This document shows, piece by piece, positions 33,909 to 42,771 of a stretch of DNA of 47,420 nucleotides. A program made the position numbers and the translations under genes. Within the stretch, counting starts at the first letter, position 1; the number at the start of each line of letters is the position of its first letter. Below the pieces are notes generated by a model that was not told the origin of the DNA, did no database searches, and saw only the letters and a program-made list of their open reading frames with translations. This stretch comes from Bacteroidales bacterium (lineage in GTDB: Bacteria; Bacteroidota; Bacteroidia; Bacteroidales; UBA7960), in the NCBI GenBank assembly GCA_007125585.1, contig SLCY01000026.1, positions 1 through 47,420 on the forward strand, read 5' to 3'.

Positions 33909-34955
33909 ATGTCCGGCGACGAATTATTCATGCAACGGTGCATTGACCTGGCCCGGCCGGGCCTTGGCAGGACGGCGCCCAATCCCATGGTTGGCGCTGT
34001 CGTGGTCAACGCAGGCCGCATCATCGGTGAAGGCTACCATCAGCGATGCGGGGACCACCATGCAGAGGTCAGGGCTGTTGATTCGGTCAGGGATAAAAAC
34101 CTTTTCCGTGATTCTACCCTCTATGTGAGCCTGGAGCCCTGCTGTCACCATGGAAAAACCCCGCCCTGCACTGACCTCATCCTTCAGAAAGGCATCTCCC
34201 GGGTGGTGATCGGTACGGTAGATCCCTTCGATGAAGTGGCAGGCAAAGGGATCGCACGCCTGAGAAGCAATGGGTGTGAGGTGAAGGTAGGCGTGCTCAA
34301 GGAACAATGCCGTCAGCTCAACAAGCGATTCTTTACGTTTCATGAAAAAAAACGTCCCTATATCATTCTCAAGTGGGCGCAGACAGCCGACGGCTTTATC
34401 GATTCCGAGCGTTTGCCCGGATCTGAGCAGCGGCCAACATGGATCACCAGCGAAAAGCTTCGCATGCTTGTACACAAATGGCGCACCGAAGAGCAGTCCA
34501 TAATAGTGGGTACACAAACAGCACTGAAAGACAATCCGCGATTGAATGTCCGCGACTGGCAAGGGCCCTCCCCCACCCGGATCGTACTGGATAGACAATT
34601 GAGGCTTCCTGCCAGCCTGAACCTGTTCGACAACAGCCAACCCACCATCGTCATCAATGAAAAAGCCGAAAAAAAAACAGACAATATCTGCTACATGAAA
34701 CTGCCTTTTGATGACCTGCTGCTTCAAAACATCACAGCCAGGTTATACGGTGACGGGAAACAGTCCCTCATTGTGGAAGGCGGACGCCAGTTATTGCAAA
34801 GATTCATAGATCAGAACCTGTGGGATGAAGCAAGGGTGTTCATCGGCACCCGGTTTTTCGGCAAAGGGGTGCCCGCACCACGCATCCATCCGCTAAAACC
34901 CATGTCACAGATCATCATCGGAATGGAAAGTTTTTATTGTTTCAAGAACACATGA
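33909..34955 (+). CDS. ribD: Bifunctional riboflavin biosynthesis deaminase/reductase RibD
   Basis: 348 residues. The N-terminal zinc-dependent deaminase has HAEV (about residues 51-54) and PCCHHGKTPPC; the C-terminal reductase has the NADPH-binding ILKWAQTADGFID start and IVEGGRQLLQRFID. Together they catalyse two successive steps from the GTP-derived pyrimidine toward riboflavin. Both halves look intact. It follows the PP2C gene by 92 bp on the same strand and may be read through, but no functional link is evident beyond flavin supply. Confidence 0.95.
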   Translation: MSGDELFMQRCIDLARPGLGRTAPNPMVGAVVVNAGRIIGEGYHQRCGDHHAEVRAVDSVRDKNLFRDSTLYVSLEPCCHHGKTPPCTDLILQKGISRVVIGTVDPFDEVAGKGIARLRSNGCEVKVGVLKEQCRQLNKRFFTFHEKKRPYIILKWAQTADGFIDSERLPGSEQRPTWITSEKLRMLVHKWRTEEQSIIVGTQTALKDNPRLNVRDWQGPSPTRIVLDRQLRLPASLNLFDNSQPTIVINEKAEKKTDNICYMKLPFDDLLLQNITARLYGDGKQSLIVEGGRQLLQRFIDQNLWDEARVFIGTRFFGKGVPAPRIHPLKPMSQIIIGMESFYCFKNT

Positions 34956-35015
34956 CAATATACCGATGTTTTTTCATGTGTCTGTGTGTGGTTTTACATA
35001 AAAAATACTAACATG

Positions 35016-35023
35016 TACCTTTG
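35016..35023 (+). promoter_or_regulatory. Candidate -7 box (TACCTTTG) upstream of the YigZ-family gene
   Basis: A perfect TAnnTTTG. It would give a leader of about 160 nt that includes the palindrome CCGGTACCGG (35050-35059) and the inverted repeat CAGTCAC...GTGACTG (35061-35067 with 35089-35095). Confidence 0.4.
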
Positions 35024-35192
35024 AATGAACGGTATGGATCGAAATGGGTCCGGTACCGGCCAGTCACCTGCTCGCCCCTTGCCGGAGAGTGACTGCAGGA
35101 GCAGGACAACATATTGACCATCATCCAAATCCCACGACAGACCCTGCCGGATGTAATGGTTAACCAGCGGCCCGGCCCGAATAAAAGACGGT

Positions 35193-35813
35193 ATGCAAAA
35201 CCAGCCTGAAGACACATACAAAACCATCAAAGGGCCTTCCCGGGGCTTTTACAAGGACAAGGGAAGCAAGTTTATAGCGCTGGCATACCCTGTGCAAAGT
35301 GAAAAGGAGGTCAAACAACTGCTGGATGATATAAAAAAAGAGTACCACGATGCACGACATCATTGTTTTGCATGGATTATAGGCCATGAAAATACCAACC
35401 AGCGGTTTAACGATGACGGAGAACCCTCCGGCACTGCTGGTAAACCAATCTACGGACAATTACTATCCCATGAACTCTTCAATGTGCTGATCGTCGTGGT
35501 ACGTTATTTTGGCGGCACAAAATTGGGCGTAAGGGGCCTGATCAACGCATACAAGGGTGCCGCCAAAGATGCCATCGACAATAACTCCATTGTAACCAAA
35601 ACCATCTGCAATTTTTACAGAATATCATTTGATTACCTTGCAATGAATGACATCATGCGGATCATGAAAGAATATGGACTTGCCCAGCATTCCCATGATT
35701 TTGACCAAGCATGCCGCATCGATTTCTCCGTAAGGAAGGGTCATTGCCAAACCGTACTCAACCAGTTTAAAAAACTCCAAAATGTCCGTATTGATTTTCT
35801 CCGGACTGAATAA
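35193..35813 (+). CDS. YigZ/IMPACT family protein
   Basis: 206 residues. The UPF0029 N-terminal domain has KGSKFIALAYPV and the signature DDGEPSGTAGKPI followed by VVVRYFGGTKLGVRGLINAY. The C-terminal ~70 residues form a DUF1949-like ferredoxin fold. IMPACT proteins modulate GCN2 in eukaryotes; the bacterial role, perhaps linked to the ribosome, is unsettled. Length is normal. It appears to be a single gene with a long leader. Confidence 0.92.
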   Translation: MQNQPEDTYKTIKGPSRGFYKDKGSKFIALAYPVQSEKEVKQLLDDIKKEYHDARHHCFAWIIGHENTNQRFNDDGEPSGTAGKPIYGQLLSHELFNVLIVVVRYFGGTKLGVRGLINAYKGAAKDAIDNNSIVTKTICNFYRISFDYLAMNDIMRIMKEYGLAQHSHDFDQACRIDFSVRKGHCQTVLNQFKKLQNVRIDFLRTE

Positions 35814-36085
35814 TGGTTTTACCCATGAGCAGACCTGAATCCACAAAGGTGCACAGTAATGTAAATGCGTGATTTCAATTTTTCAAGAAAAAAGAATAGA
35901 ACATTCGGCTACCAGATGATCATATAGTGGCAATCAGCAACTTAAAAAAAGGCCTTTCATGCATAGCCTTTCTGGGTTTATTCAGACTGATTTAATTTAA
36001 AAATATTCTTCAAAAAAGGGTTGGATTTATCCTTAATAAACCTTAACATTGCCATTGGTCTTTTTCCATAAAACGTACACACACG

Positions 36086-36859
36086 ATGGTCACATGCCGA
36101 GCTTCCGTAATCGGTAAAGCAACTCTTTTACTCTTTTTGTTGTGGGCCTGCATCAGTCCCCATTCTCCGGTAGAGGTCAGGGGAAAGTTGATCCCGGTTG
36201 ACAGTCTCCACATTCCCGAAAAAGATGGTGCGGTTGATTCGATCATTGCTTTTTACCGGACTTCTCTGGAGGAAGAGATGGGTCAGGTGCTTGCCTATTC
36301 AGCTCATGTAATGGAGAGGGGCAGTCCGGAGGGGTTGCTGAACAATTTTGTTGCCGATTTGATCATGGAAGCCGGTGAGGAGATCTATGCGCCAGATGAT
36401 GGCAAACCCATTGATTTCACTTTGCTCAATTATGGGGGATTGCGCACGAGTATCCCGGAAGGAGCCGTTACACGAGGCAGGATCTATGAATTGATGCCTT
36501 TTGAGAATGAAATGGTTGTCATTACATTGACTCCCGGGAAGACCACAGCGCTTTTTGATTACCTTGCCACAGCAGAGGCAGGCATGCCTGTTTCAGGGAT
36601 CCGGTTGAGGGTCGAAGACAATAAAGTAAGGGATTTACGGATCAATGATGCTCCTTTGGATCAAGAGCGGAATTATAAAGTACTCACCTCCGATTATTTG
36701 GCCGGCGGTGGAGACAACATGGTCTTTTTCCTTGATCCGGTAAACTACGAGCTTTTGGGCAAGCGTATACGGGATGCCATTATAGAACACCTGGTGGATC
36801 AGCATCGCCGGGGTCATGAAATTGAAAGCAGTCTTGACGGACGGATAACCACCGAATAA
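36086..36859 (+). CDS. 5'-nucleotidase C-terminal-domain lipoprotein
   Basis: 257 residues. A signal peptide ends in a lipobox-like LLWAC, so it is probably an envelope lipoprotein. The rest is the 5'-nucleotidase C-terminal (substrate-specificity) domain: NNFVADLI, LNYGGLRTSIPEGAVTRG, YELMPFENEMV and the DYLAGGGDNM segment are characteristic. The metallophosphatase half is absent here and is encoded by the next gene, which starts 2 bp later. The pair therefore represents one enzyme split in two, with the C-terminal part first. Confidence 0.88.
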   Translation: MVTCRASVIGKATLLLFLLWACISPHSPVEVRGKLIPVDSLHIPEKDGAVDSIIAFYRTSLEEEMGQVLAYSAHVMERGSPEGLLNNFVADLIMEAGEEIYAPDDGKPIDFTLLNYGGLRTSIPEGAVTRGRIYELMPFENEMVVITLTPGKTTALFDYLATAEAGMPVSGIRLRVEDNKVRDLRINDAPLDQERNYKVLTSDYLAGGGDNMVFFLDPVNYELLGKRIRDAIIEHLVDQHRRGHEIESSLDGRITTE

Positions 36860-36861
36860 CC

Positions 36862-37776
36862 ATGCAACACATTGACAGGCGTAATTTTTTAAAGACTTTG
36901 GGTATTGCCGGCGCAGCCACCCTGGCGGGCATTCCCGCCATTGCTTTTCGCGATGCCGGGATACACAAGATCTCCATACTGCACACGAACGACACCCATA
37001 GCCGCATAGACCCTTATCCCGCCAAGGATCCCAATTACCCGGGCATGGGAGGCTACGCCCGGCGTGCCAGCCTTATCAACAGGACCAGGGAAAAAGACCC
37101 CCATCTCATCTTGCTGGATGCAGGCGATGTGTTTCAGGGGACACCCTATTTCAATATGTATGGAGGTAAGCCCGAGCTGAAACTCATGAGCAAAATGGGT
37201 TATGACGCTGTTGCTTTCGGAAATCATGAGTTCGACAACGGCCTGGATGGCTTCAAAGATGTCCTCCCATATGCCGGCTTTCCTTTCCTTGCCGCAAACT
37301 ATGACTTTAGCCAGACCATCCTGGCAGGCAAAGTCAGGGACTATATTGTACTGACAAAAGGCGAATACAAGGTTGGCGTATACGGCCTCGGGATAGATCC
37401 CGAAGGTCTGGTAAGCAGAAATTTATACAAAGAGACAAAATACCTGGATCCCATTGAAAAAGCAAGGGAGATGGAAAGCATCCTGGTCAAAATGCAATGT
37501 GATTTGATCATTTGTCTTTCACACCTTGGTTTCGACTACGAGGGGGACAAGGTGAGTGATATGCTGGTGGCCGGAAATACCAAATACACCGATATCATTA
37601 TCGGCGGACATACCCATATGCTGCTGGACCCACCCAGAATTGTCAGAAACCTTCAAAACAGACCAGTTGCCATCGGTCAGGCAGGCTATGGCGGGACGTA
37701 TATTGGTTCAATGGACGTGTTTTTCGATGCGCAGGGAGAGAAAAGTTTTGTCGAGTCATATACAACAAAAATTTAA
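36862..37776 (+). CDS. Metallophosphatase half of a split 5'-nucleotidase
   Basis: 304 residues. A twin-arginine signal (DRRNFLKTLGIAGAA) precedes a calcineurin-like phosphoesterase domain with LHTNDTHS, DAGDVFQG, AFGNHEFD and IIIGGHTHM, all dinuclear metal-site motifs. It should hydrolyse 5'-nucleotides or UDP-sugars in the periplasm together with the preceding C-domain lipoprotein. The two halves carry different export signals (Tat here, Sec lipoprotein there). It is complete at both ends. Confidence 0.92.
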   Translation: MQHIDRRNFLKTLGIAGAATLAGIPAIAFRDAGIHKISILHTNDTHSRIDPYPAKDPNYPGMGGYARRASLINRTREKDPHLILLDAGDVFQGTPYFNMYGGKPELKLMSKMGYDAVAFGNHEFDNGLDGFKDVLPYAGFPFLAANYDFSQTILAGKVRDYIVLTKGEYKVGVYGLGIDPEGLVSRNLYKETKYLDPIEKAREMESILVKMQCDLIICLSHLGFDYEGDKVSDMLVAGNTKYTDIIIGGHTHMLLDPPRIVRNLQNRPVAIGQAGYGGTYIGSMDVFFDAQGEKSFVESYTTKI

Positions 37777-37923
37777 ATTATACAAGTGCAAAAGGGGTTT
37801 TTTTTTAACTTTTTTTTGATAAAATTTGTTGAAAACTTTATGTGATTAACCCGTCCAGTGTAATTGTTGATAACCAAAGCCTTTTAAGTTTCTAAAGTAA
37901 TCATTTTAAACCAGGGACATGTA
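37777..37923. promoter_or_regulatory. AT-rich region upstream of dnaA with DnaA-box-like 9-mers
   Basis: T-runs are followed by two minus-strand 9-mers, TTTTCAACA (37828-37836) and TTATCAACA (37865-37873), the latter one base from the consensus TTATCCACA. They could serve dnaA autoregulation or be part of an origin. Two imperfect boxes are weak evidence. Confidence 0.3.
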
Positions 37924-39372
37924 ATGGAGCAAGGATATGAAAAGGTGTGGACGGGATGTTTGGCTGTCATTAGGGATAATATAAGCCAGAATGCATACAA
38001 TACATGGTTTGCACCGATCAGGCCTGTCCGGCTCAACAAGAATATTCTTACTTTGCAGGTTCCCAGCCAGTTTTTTTATGAATGGCTTGAAGAGCATTAC
38101 ATTGATCTGCTGAAAAAAACCATCAAGAAAGAGCTGGGGCCAAACGGTCGACTGGAATACAGTATTGTGATGGATAACACCTGCCACGCAAATCAGCCAC
38201 AGCCTTTCACTGTCCATGCCCCCACGCTGAACAAGAAAGCCCTGAAGAACCCTCCCATCAGCATGCCTGTTGAGATGAGCCATGAGCCCAAAGGGGTTCA
38301 TGGGCTGAACCCCTTTGTGATACCCGGACTGAAGAAACTAAATGTCCACCCACAACTGATTGATTCTTACAATTTTGACAATTTCATCCAGGGCGATTGC
38401 AACCGTTTGGCGAGAAGCGCAGGGATCGCCGTAGGCCAGAATCCGGGCAAAACATCCTTCAATCCACTGCTTATATACAGCGGCAATGGTTTGGGGAAGA
38501 CCCACCTTGTGCATGCCATTGGGATCGAAGTCAAGGACCATTACCCTGAAAAAACCGTGCTGTACGTCACTGCAGAGCAGTTTACCAATCAATTCATCGA
38601 CAGCATCCGCAATAACAATCAGAACGACTTTGTCCACTTTTATCAGATGATCGATGTGCTGATCGTGGATGACATTCATTGCCTTGCCGGGAAGCCGAAA
38701 ACCCAGGATGTGTTTTTTCACCTGTTCAACCAGCTCCATCAGAACGGAAAACAGATCATCATCACCAGCGATATGCCACCTGTGGAAATGAGCGGGATAG
38801 AACCCAGGCTCCTGTCACGTTTCAAATGGGGGTTGTCGGCCGACCTGCAAGTTCCTGACTTTGAAACAAGGATCGCCATCCTGCAGAAGAAGATCCATAA
38901 TGATGGCGTGGAAATGCCCCAGGAGGTCCTGGAACTGATCGGTTCCAAAATCAAAACCAATGTAAGGGAAATGGAAGGGGCCCTGATCTCGATACTGGCG
39001 CAATCGTCCATGAACAAAAAGGACATCACCATGAAGCTGGCCGCCAGTGTAATTGACAAATTTGTCAAAAACGCCCCGAGGGAGATCACCATTGACTATA
39101 TCCAGCAAGCCGTATGTAAATATTTTGACCTGCCACTGGACAAGATGAAGTCGGCAAGCCGCAAACGTGAAACTGTTCAGGCAAGGCAGCTGGCCATGTA
39201 TTTTTCCAAGATCTACACCAAATCATCCCTGGCCGTCATTGGCAACAAATGCGGTAACAAAGACCATGCTACCGTCCTGCATGCATGCAAAACGGTAAAG
39301 AACCTGATTGACACAGACAAGCGATTTAAAAAGTATGTGGCTGAACTCCAAAATATTATTAAGATTGTATAG
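37924..39372 (+). CDS. dnaA: Chromosomal replication initiator DnaA
   Basis: 482 residues. DnaA binds 9-bp boxes at oriC and opens the duplex. Domain I at the N terminus (VWTGCLAVIRDNISQNAYNTWF) is followed by a linker, the AAA+ domain with Walker A SGNGLGKTH and Walker B VLIVDDIHCLAG (usually DDIQFLAG), sensor segment RLLSRFKWGLSADLQ, and the domain IV signature CGNKDHATVLHACKTV. Small departures in Walker motifs are noted but the ATP-binding residues are kept. dnaN, recF and gyrB are not adjacent. Confidence 0.96.
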   Translation: MEQGYEKVWTGCLAVIRDNISQNAYNTWFAPIRPVRLNKNILTLQVPSQFFYEWLEEHYIDLLKKTIKKELGPNGRLEYSIVMDNTCHANQPQPFTVHAPTLNKKALKNPPISMPVEMSHEPKGVHGLNPFVIPGLKKLNVHPQLIDSYNFDNFIQGDCNRLARSAGIAVGQNPGKTSFNPLLIYSGNGLGKTHLVHAIGIEVKDHYPEKTVLYVTAEQFTNQFIDSIRNNNQNDFVHFYQMIDVLIVDDIHCLAGKPKTQDVFFHLFNQLHQNGKQIIITSDMPPVEMSGIEPRLLSRFKWGLSADLQVPDFETRIAILQKKIHNDGVEMPQEVLELIGSKIKTNVREMEGALISILAQSSMNKKDITMKLAASVIDKFVKNAPREITIDYIQQAVCKYFDLPLDKMKSASRKRETVQARQLAMYFSKIYTKSSLAVIGNKCGNKDHATVLHACKTVKNLIDTDKRFKKYVAELQNIIKIV

Positions 39373-39423
39373 GGAAGATTGAGCGGACGAAGGGACCACG
39401 AGACCATACATTGGTGGAAAGAT

Positions 39424-39455
39424 CCCGGAAAAACAAATTTTTTCCGGGTTTTTTA
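39424..39455 (+). terminator. Rho-independent terminator after dnaA
   Basis: CCCGGAAAAA pairs with TTTTTCCGGG around a short loop and is followed by a T-rich tract. It lies about 50 bp after the dnaA stop and before the phosphatase start. This argues against starting the next gene at a TTG or GTG further upstream. Confidence 0.85.
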
Positions 39456-39480
39456 TTTTCTTTGGATTATAAATTGTAAT

Positions 39481-39957
39481 ATGATGAAGATAATCATGGT
39501 ATGTTTGGGGAACATATGCCGTTCGCCCCTGGCGGAGGGTATATTAAAGGAAAAGGCAGGGGCGCGGGGTTTGGATGTAACGGTTGATTCAGCCGGCACT
39601 GCAGCCTATCATGCGGGGGAACGACCGGACCGGCGCTCCCAGGAAATAGCGCGCAAACATGGCATCGACATTTCCCAACAGCGGGCCAGACAGTTTGAAG
39701 TGGCAGACTTTGATCTTTTTGACAAAATATATGTCATGGATCTCCATAATTTTGATGACGTGGTAAGCCTTGCCGGTTCAGAAAGGGACGCCGAAAAGGT
39801 ACACCTGATCCTGAATACCATCTACCCCGGGAAAAACCTGTCTGTCCCTGATCCCTATTATGGCGGTAAAAACGGTTTTGAAAAGGTTTACCGTATGCTG
39901 GATGCCAGCTGTGAGAAGATTGTGGAAGACATTATGTTACAAAATGCTGACCGCTGA
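39481..39957 (+). CDS. Low-molecular-weight protein tyrosine phosphatase
   Basis: 158 residues from the ATG at 39481. The open frame extends further 5', but that part crosses the dnaA terminator. The P-loop is CLGNICRSP (C-x5-R-S) right at the N terminus, and the general-acid Asp is in DPYYGG. YVMDLHNF is another family motif. It dephosphorylates phosphotyrosine proteins or small phosphates; with no adjacent tyrosine kinase the substrate is unknown. Length is typical. Confidence 0.93.
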   Translation: MMKIIMVCLGNICRSPLAEGILKEKAGARGLDVTVDSAGTAAYHAGERPDRRSQEIARKHGIDISQQRARQFEVADFDLFDKIYVMDLHNFDDVVSLAGSERDAEKVHLILNTIYPGKNLSVPDPYYGGKNGFEKVYRMLDASCEKIVEDIMLQNADR

Positions 39958-39995
39958 CCATCTCTACAGGTGACCCCCGGCAGCGCCAACAAAGG

Positions 39996-41015
39996 TTGGT
40001 CATACCAACTTCAGAAAACAGGATTGGATTGAAAGAATCGGATCATCATGAGGTGCCCGGGAGGCAAAAGATACTGGAGGTCAGGGAGATCATTGCTCCT
40101 TACGTCCACCATACCCCTGTCCTGACGTGTGCAACGCTGGATGCCATGACCGGCGGCAGCTTGTATTTCAAGTGCGAAAACTTCCAGAAAGCCGGATCAT
40201 TCAAGATCCGCGGGGCATCCCATACTGTGATGACCCTGCCTGACGGTGATGCGGTCAGGGGCGTGGCCACCCACTCGTCGGGAAACCATGCCCAGGCACT
40301 GGCACTTGCCGCCGGGATGCGTGGCATCAACGCCCATATCGTGATGCCGGAGAATGCGCCAAAGATCAAGGTCTCAGCGGTCGAATCCTACGGCGGACAC
40401 ATCCATTTCTGCAGGCCTACCCTGCCCGACCGTGAACGTACCCTGCAGGAGGTCATCAAAGAGTGCGGCGCCGTAGAAGTACATCCATACAATGACTACC
40501 GTATCATTGCCGGTCAGGCAACGGCAGCAGCTGAACTCTTTGAAGATGCTCCCAGCCTTGACTGTTTGGTTGTCCCTGTGGGCGGCGGGGGACTTCTCAG
40601 TGGCAGCGCCTTGAGTGCCGCGTACTTTTCACCCGGCACCAGGGTTTATGGTGCCGAGCCGGAAAAAGCAAATGACGCATGGCAGTCGTTCCGTGAAAAA
40701 CAGCTGATCCCTTCGAGCAAACCCCAGACCATAGCCGATGGACTTCGTACCTCACTGGGCAGTCGCACCTTTCCCATCATCCTTGAACGAGTGGCCGACA
40801 TATTGACCACAGATGAGGAAAGTATCGTGCAGGCGATGCATTGGATATGGGAGCGGATGAAAATCGTGGTGGAGCCCAGCGCAGCGGTGGCCCTGGCCGC
40901 AATTCTTAACCACCGGGACCTGTTCGCCGGAAAACATACCGGTGTCATCCTCTCAGGCGGCAACACCGACCTGTACCGATTGCCGTGGACAGAACAAACA
41001 ACCTGCAACCATTAA
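39996..41015 (+). CDS. Threonine dehydratase / serine racemase-like PLP enzyme
   Basis: 339 residues, fold-type II PLP enzyme without an ACT regulatory domain. The Schiff-base lysine is in GSFKIRGA, the phosphate loop is VGGGGLLSG, and SGGN lies near the C terminus. It probably deaminates threonine or serine, or racemises serine. No ATG precedes the conserved region; TTG at 39996 or at 40029 is the likely start. It is 38 bp after the phosphatase gene and 12 bp before the methyltransferase gene. Confidence 0.9.
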   Translation: MVIPTSENRIGLKESDHHEVPGRQKILEVREIIAPYVHHTPVLTCATLDAMTGGSLYFKCENFQKAGSFKIRGASHTVMTLPDGDAVRGVATHSSGNHAQALALAAGMRGINAHIVMPENAPKIKVSAVESYGGHIHFCRPTLPDRERTLQEVIKECGAVEVHPYNDYRIIAGQATAAAELFEDAPSLDCLVVPVGGGGLLSGSALSAAYFSPGTRVYGAEPEKANDAWQSFREKQLIPSSKPQTIADGLRTSLGSRTFPIILERVADILTTDEESIVQAMHWIWERMKIVVEPSAAVALAAILNHRDLFAGKHTGVILSGGNTDLYRLPWTEQTTCNH

Positions 41016-41027
41016 TGAGATCAGCCC

Positions 41028-41753
41028 ATGAACAAAACAGAACCCGCCGGGACCCTTTACCTGATCCCCTCTTCGCTGGGTGAACAGCGCCTGCGTTCAG
41101 TCTGGCCAGACGACCACTTTCGCCTGATCAACACACTGAATATCTTTATCGTGGAGAATATCCGTACTGCCCGCCGTTTCCTGAAACGGGCCGGCTATCA
41201 ACGGCCCTTTGATGAGGTTATCTTCCATGTAATCAACAAGGATGGGCCCGAAAGTGATGATCTGGCTTTTCTGGATGCCGGTTTTGATGGCGGCTCTGTC
41301 GGACTGCTTTCGGAGGCTGGCTGCCCCTGTATCGCCGATCCGGGCCAGTTGGTCGTGTCCCGGGCCCATGAAATGAACATCAGGGTAAAGCCCCTGGTGG
41401 GCCCCAGCTCCATCCTGCTGGCGTTGATGGCATCCGGCCTGAACGGCCAACAGTTCTGTTTTCATGGCTACCTGCCCATCCAAAAAGGCCCCAGGAGCAA
41501 AAAAATCAAAGAAATAGAAAAGAAAAGCCAAAACAGCGGTGCCACACAGATCTTTATGGAAACGCCATTCCGTAATAATACGCTGGCTTCAGATGTGCTG
41601 AGGCAATGCTTGCCTGATACACGCTTCTGCATTGCAGCAGACCTCTGTAAGAATACAGAGTACATCTGCACGATGCCCATCATACAATGGAGGGAAAAGG
41701 GGCTTCCGGAGCTGCACAAACGGCCGGCCATCTTTCTGCTGTCAAGACCGTAA
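41028..41753 (+). CDS. RsmI-like SAM-dependent methyltransferase
   Basis: 241 residues of the tetrapyrrole-methylase fold. Seen: GTLYLIPSSLG at the start, FIVENIRTARRFLK, the SAM-binding LLSEAGCPCIADPG and LVGPSSILLALMASG, and FMETPFRN. This is the RsmI branch that 2'-O-methylates 16S rRNA C1402, although this shorter Bacteroidota form often coexists with a canonical RsmI and may have another substrate. It is the last gene of the plus-strand group. Confidence 0.88.
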   Translation: MNKTEPAGTLYLIPSSLGEQRLRSVWPDDHFRLINTLNIFIVENIRTARRFLKRAGYQRPFDEVIFHVINKDGPESDDLAFLDAGFDGGSVGLLSEAGCPCIADPGQLVVSRAHEMNIRVKPLVGPSSILLALMASGLNGQQFCFHGYLPIQKGPRSKKIKEIEKKSQNSGATQIFMETPFRNNTLASDVLRQCLPDTRFCIAADLCKNTEYICTMPIIQWREKGLPELHKRPAIFLLSRP

Positions 41754-41845
41754 GAGGGGGTACGGTTCATGACTCTTTAAATCTGCAGATCAATGCCTTC
41801 ACTGGCAATGCCAGGGGTTTGAAGATGCTTTCCTGTGGGACAACG

Positions 41846-42685
41846 TTAGCCTTTGGATTGCGGGTGACGGGGTTCTGCATCCTTATTACGCCGGCGGTGT
41901 TGGCTCCTGAACGCATAGACCATGAATCCGATGCCGGCAATGATGGCAGGAATGCTAAGTATCTGACCCATGTTCAGCAACATTTCTTCCTCAAAGGCTG
42001 ACTGAGGTTCTTTGATGAACTCCACCAAAAAGCGGGCGATAAACATGAACAGGGCAAAAAAACCTGTCATAAAGCCTACCGGGAGTTTATGGCGCTTTTT
42101 AATGTAAAACCATCCCAGGGTAATGAACAAAACCAGGTAGGCCAGACCTTCGTAAATCTGTGTGGGATGCTTGGGCACCACCTCTCCGCGGTTTTCAAAG
42201 ATAAAGCCCCAGGGCAGGGAAGTGTCCACCCCGTAAATTTCAGAATTCATAAGATTCCCCATCCTGATAAAGAAGGCCGCCAGCGATACGGGGATCACCA
42301 GCCTGTCCAGCAGCCAGGTAAAACTTTGGCTGCTGACCTTTTTCTGATAGTAGTACAAAGCGATGAGGATACCAATGGCGCCACCATGGCTTGCCAGTCC
42401 CCCTTGCCAGATATACAATACCTCTACCAGGTTTTTTGAATAATATTCAAAATCATAAAAGAAACAGTGGCCCAGCCGGGCTCCTACGATGCTTCCAATG
42501 GCCATGTATATGAGGATACTGTCGGCCTGTTTTACCGGGACATTTTCCTTTTTAAAGATACGGAGAATGATCTCATATCCAAAATAAAACGACAATGCCC
42601 AAAAAAGCCCGTACCATCTGACAGCCAAACTGCCAATTCGAAATATCTCTGGACTGGCGTCCCAACTGATCTGTAGCAAACACAT
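41846..42685 (-). CDS. lgt: Prolipoprotein diacylglyceryl transferase Lgt
   Basis: 279 residues with about seven transmembrane helices. Lgt transfers diacylglycerol from phosphatidylglycerol to the lipobox Cys of prolipoproteins. Signature elements are GARLGHCFFYDF, GGLASHGGAIG, RMGNLMNSEIYG and HPTQIYEG. The C terminus is short and basic. It lies 86 bp downstream of three FKBP lipoprotein genes, whose products are its substrates, on the same strand. Confidence 0.96.
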   Translation of the reverse strand: MCLLQISWDASPEIFRIGSLAVRWYGLFWALSFYFGYEIILRIFKKENVPVKQADSILIYMAIGSIVGARLGHCFFYDFEYYSKNLVEVLYIWQGGLASHGGAIGILIALYYYQKKVSSQSFTWLLDRLVIPVSLAAFFIRMGNLMNSEIYGVDTSLPWGFIFENRGEVVPKHPTQIYEGLAYLVLFITLGWFYIKKRHKLPVGFMTGFFALFMFIARFLVEFIKEPQSAFEEEMLLNMGQILSIPAIIAGIGFMVYAFRSQHRRRNKDAEPRHPQSKG

Positions 42686-42771
42686 ATTAAACAGGTTTAT
42701 TCATTAAAACTCGATTGTCGAAAGGTTGAAATATCAAATATCAATATGTCCAACGTCCTCAAAGCATCAGT

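Noticed and set aside
33924-34727. 267-codon minus-strand frame opposite ribD
   Set aside because: ribD on the plus strand has complete deaminase and reductase motifs, so the antisense frame is a shadow.
34994-35230. 78-codon minus-strand frame between ribD and the YigZ-family gene
   Set aside because: It overlaps the start of the YigZ-family gene and has no recognisable features. The region looks like a leader instead.
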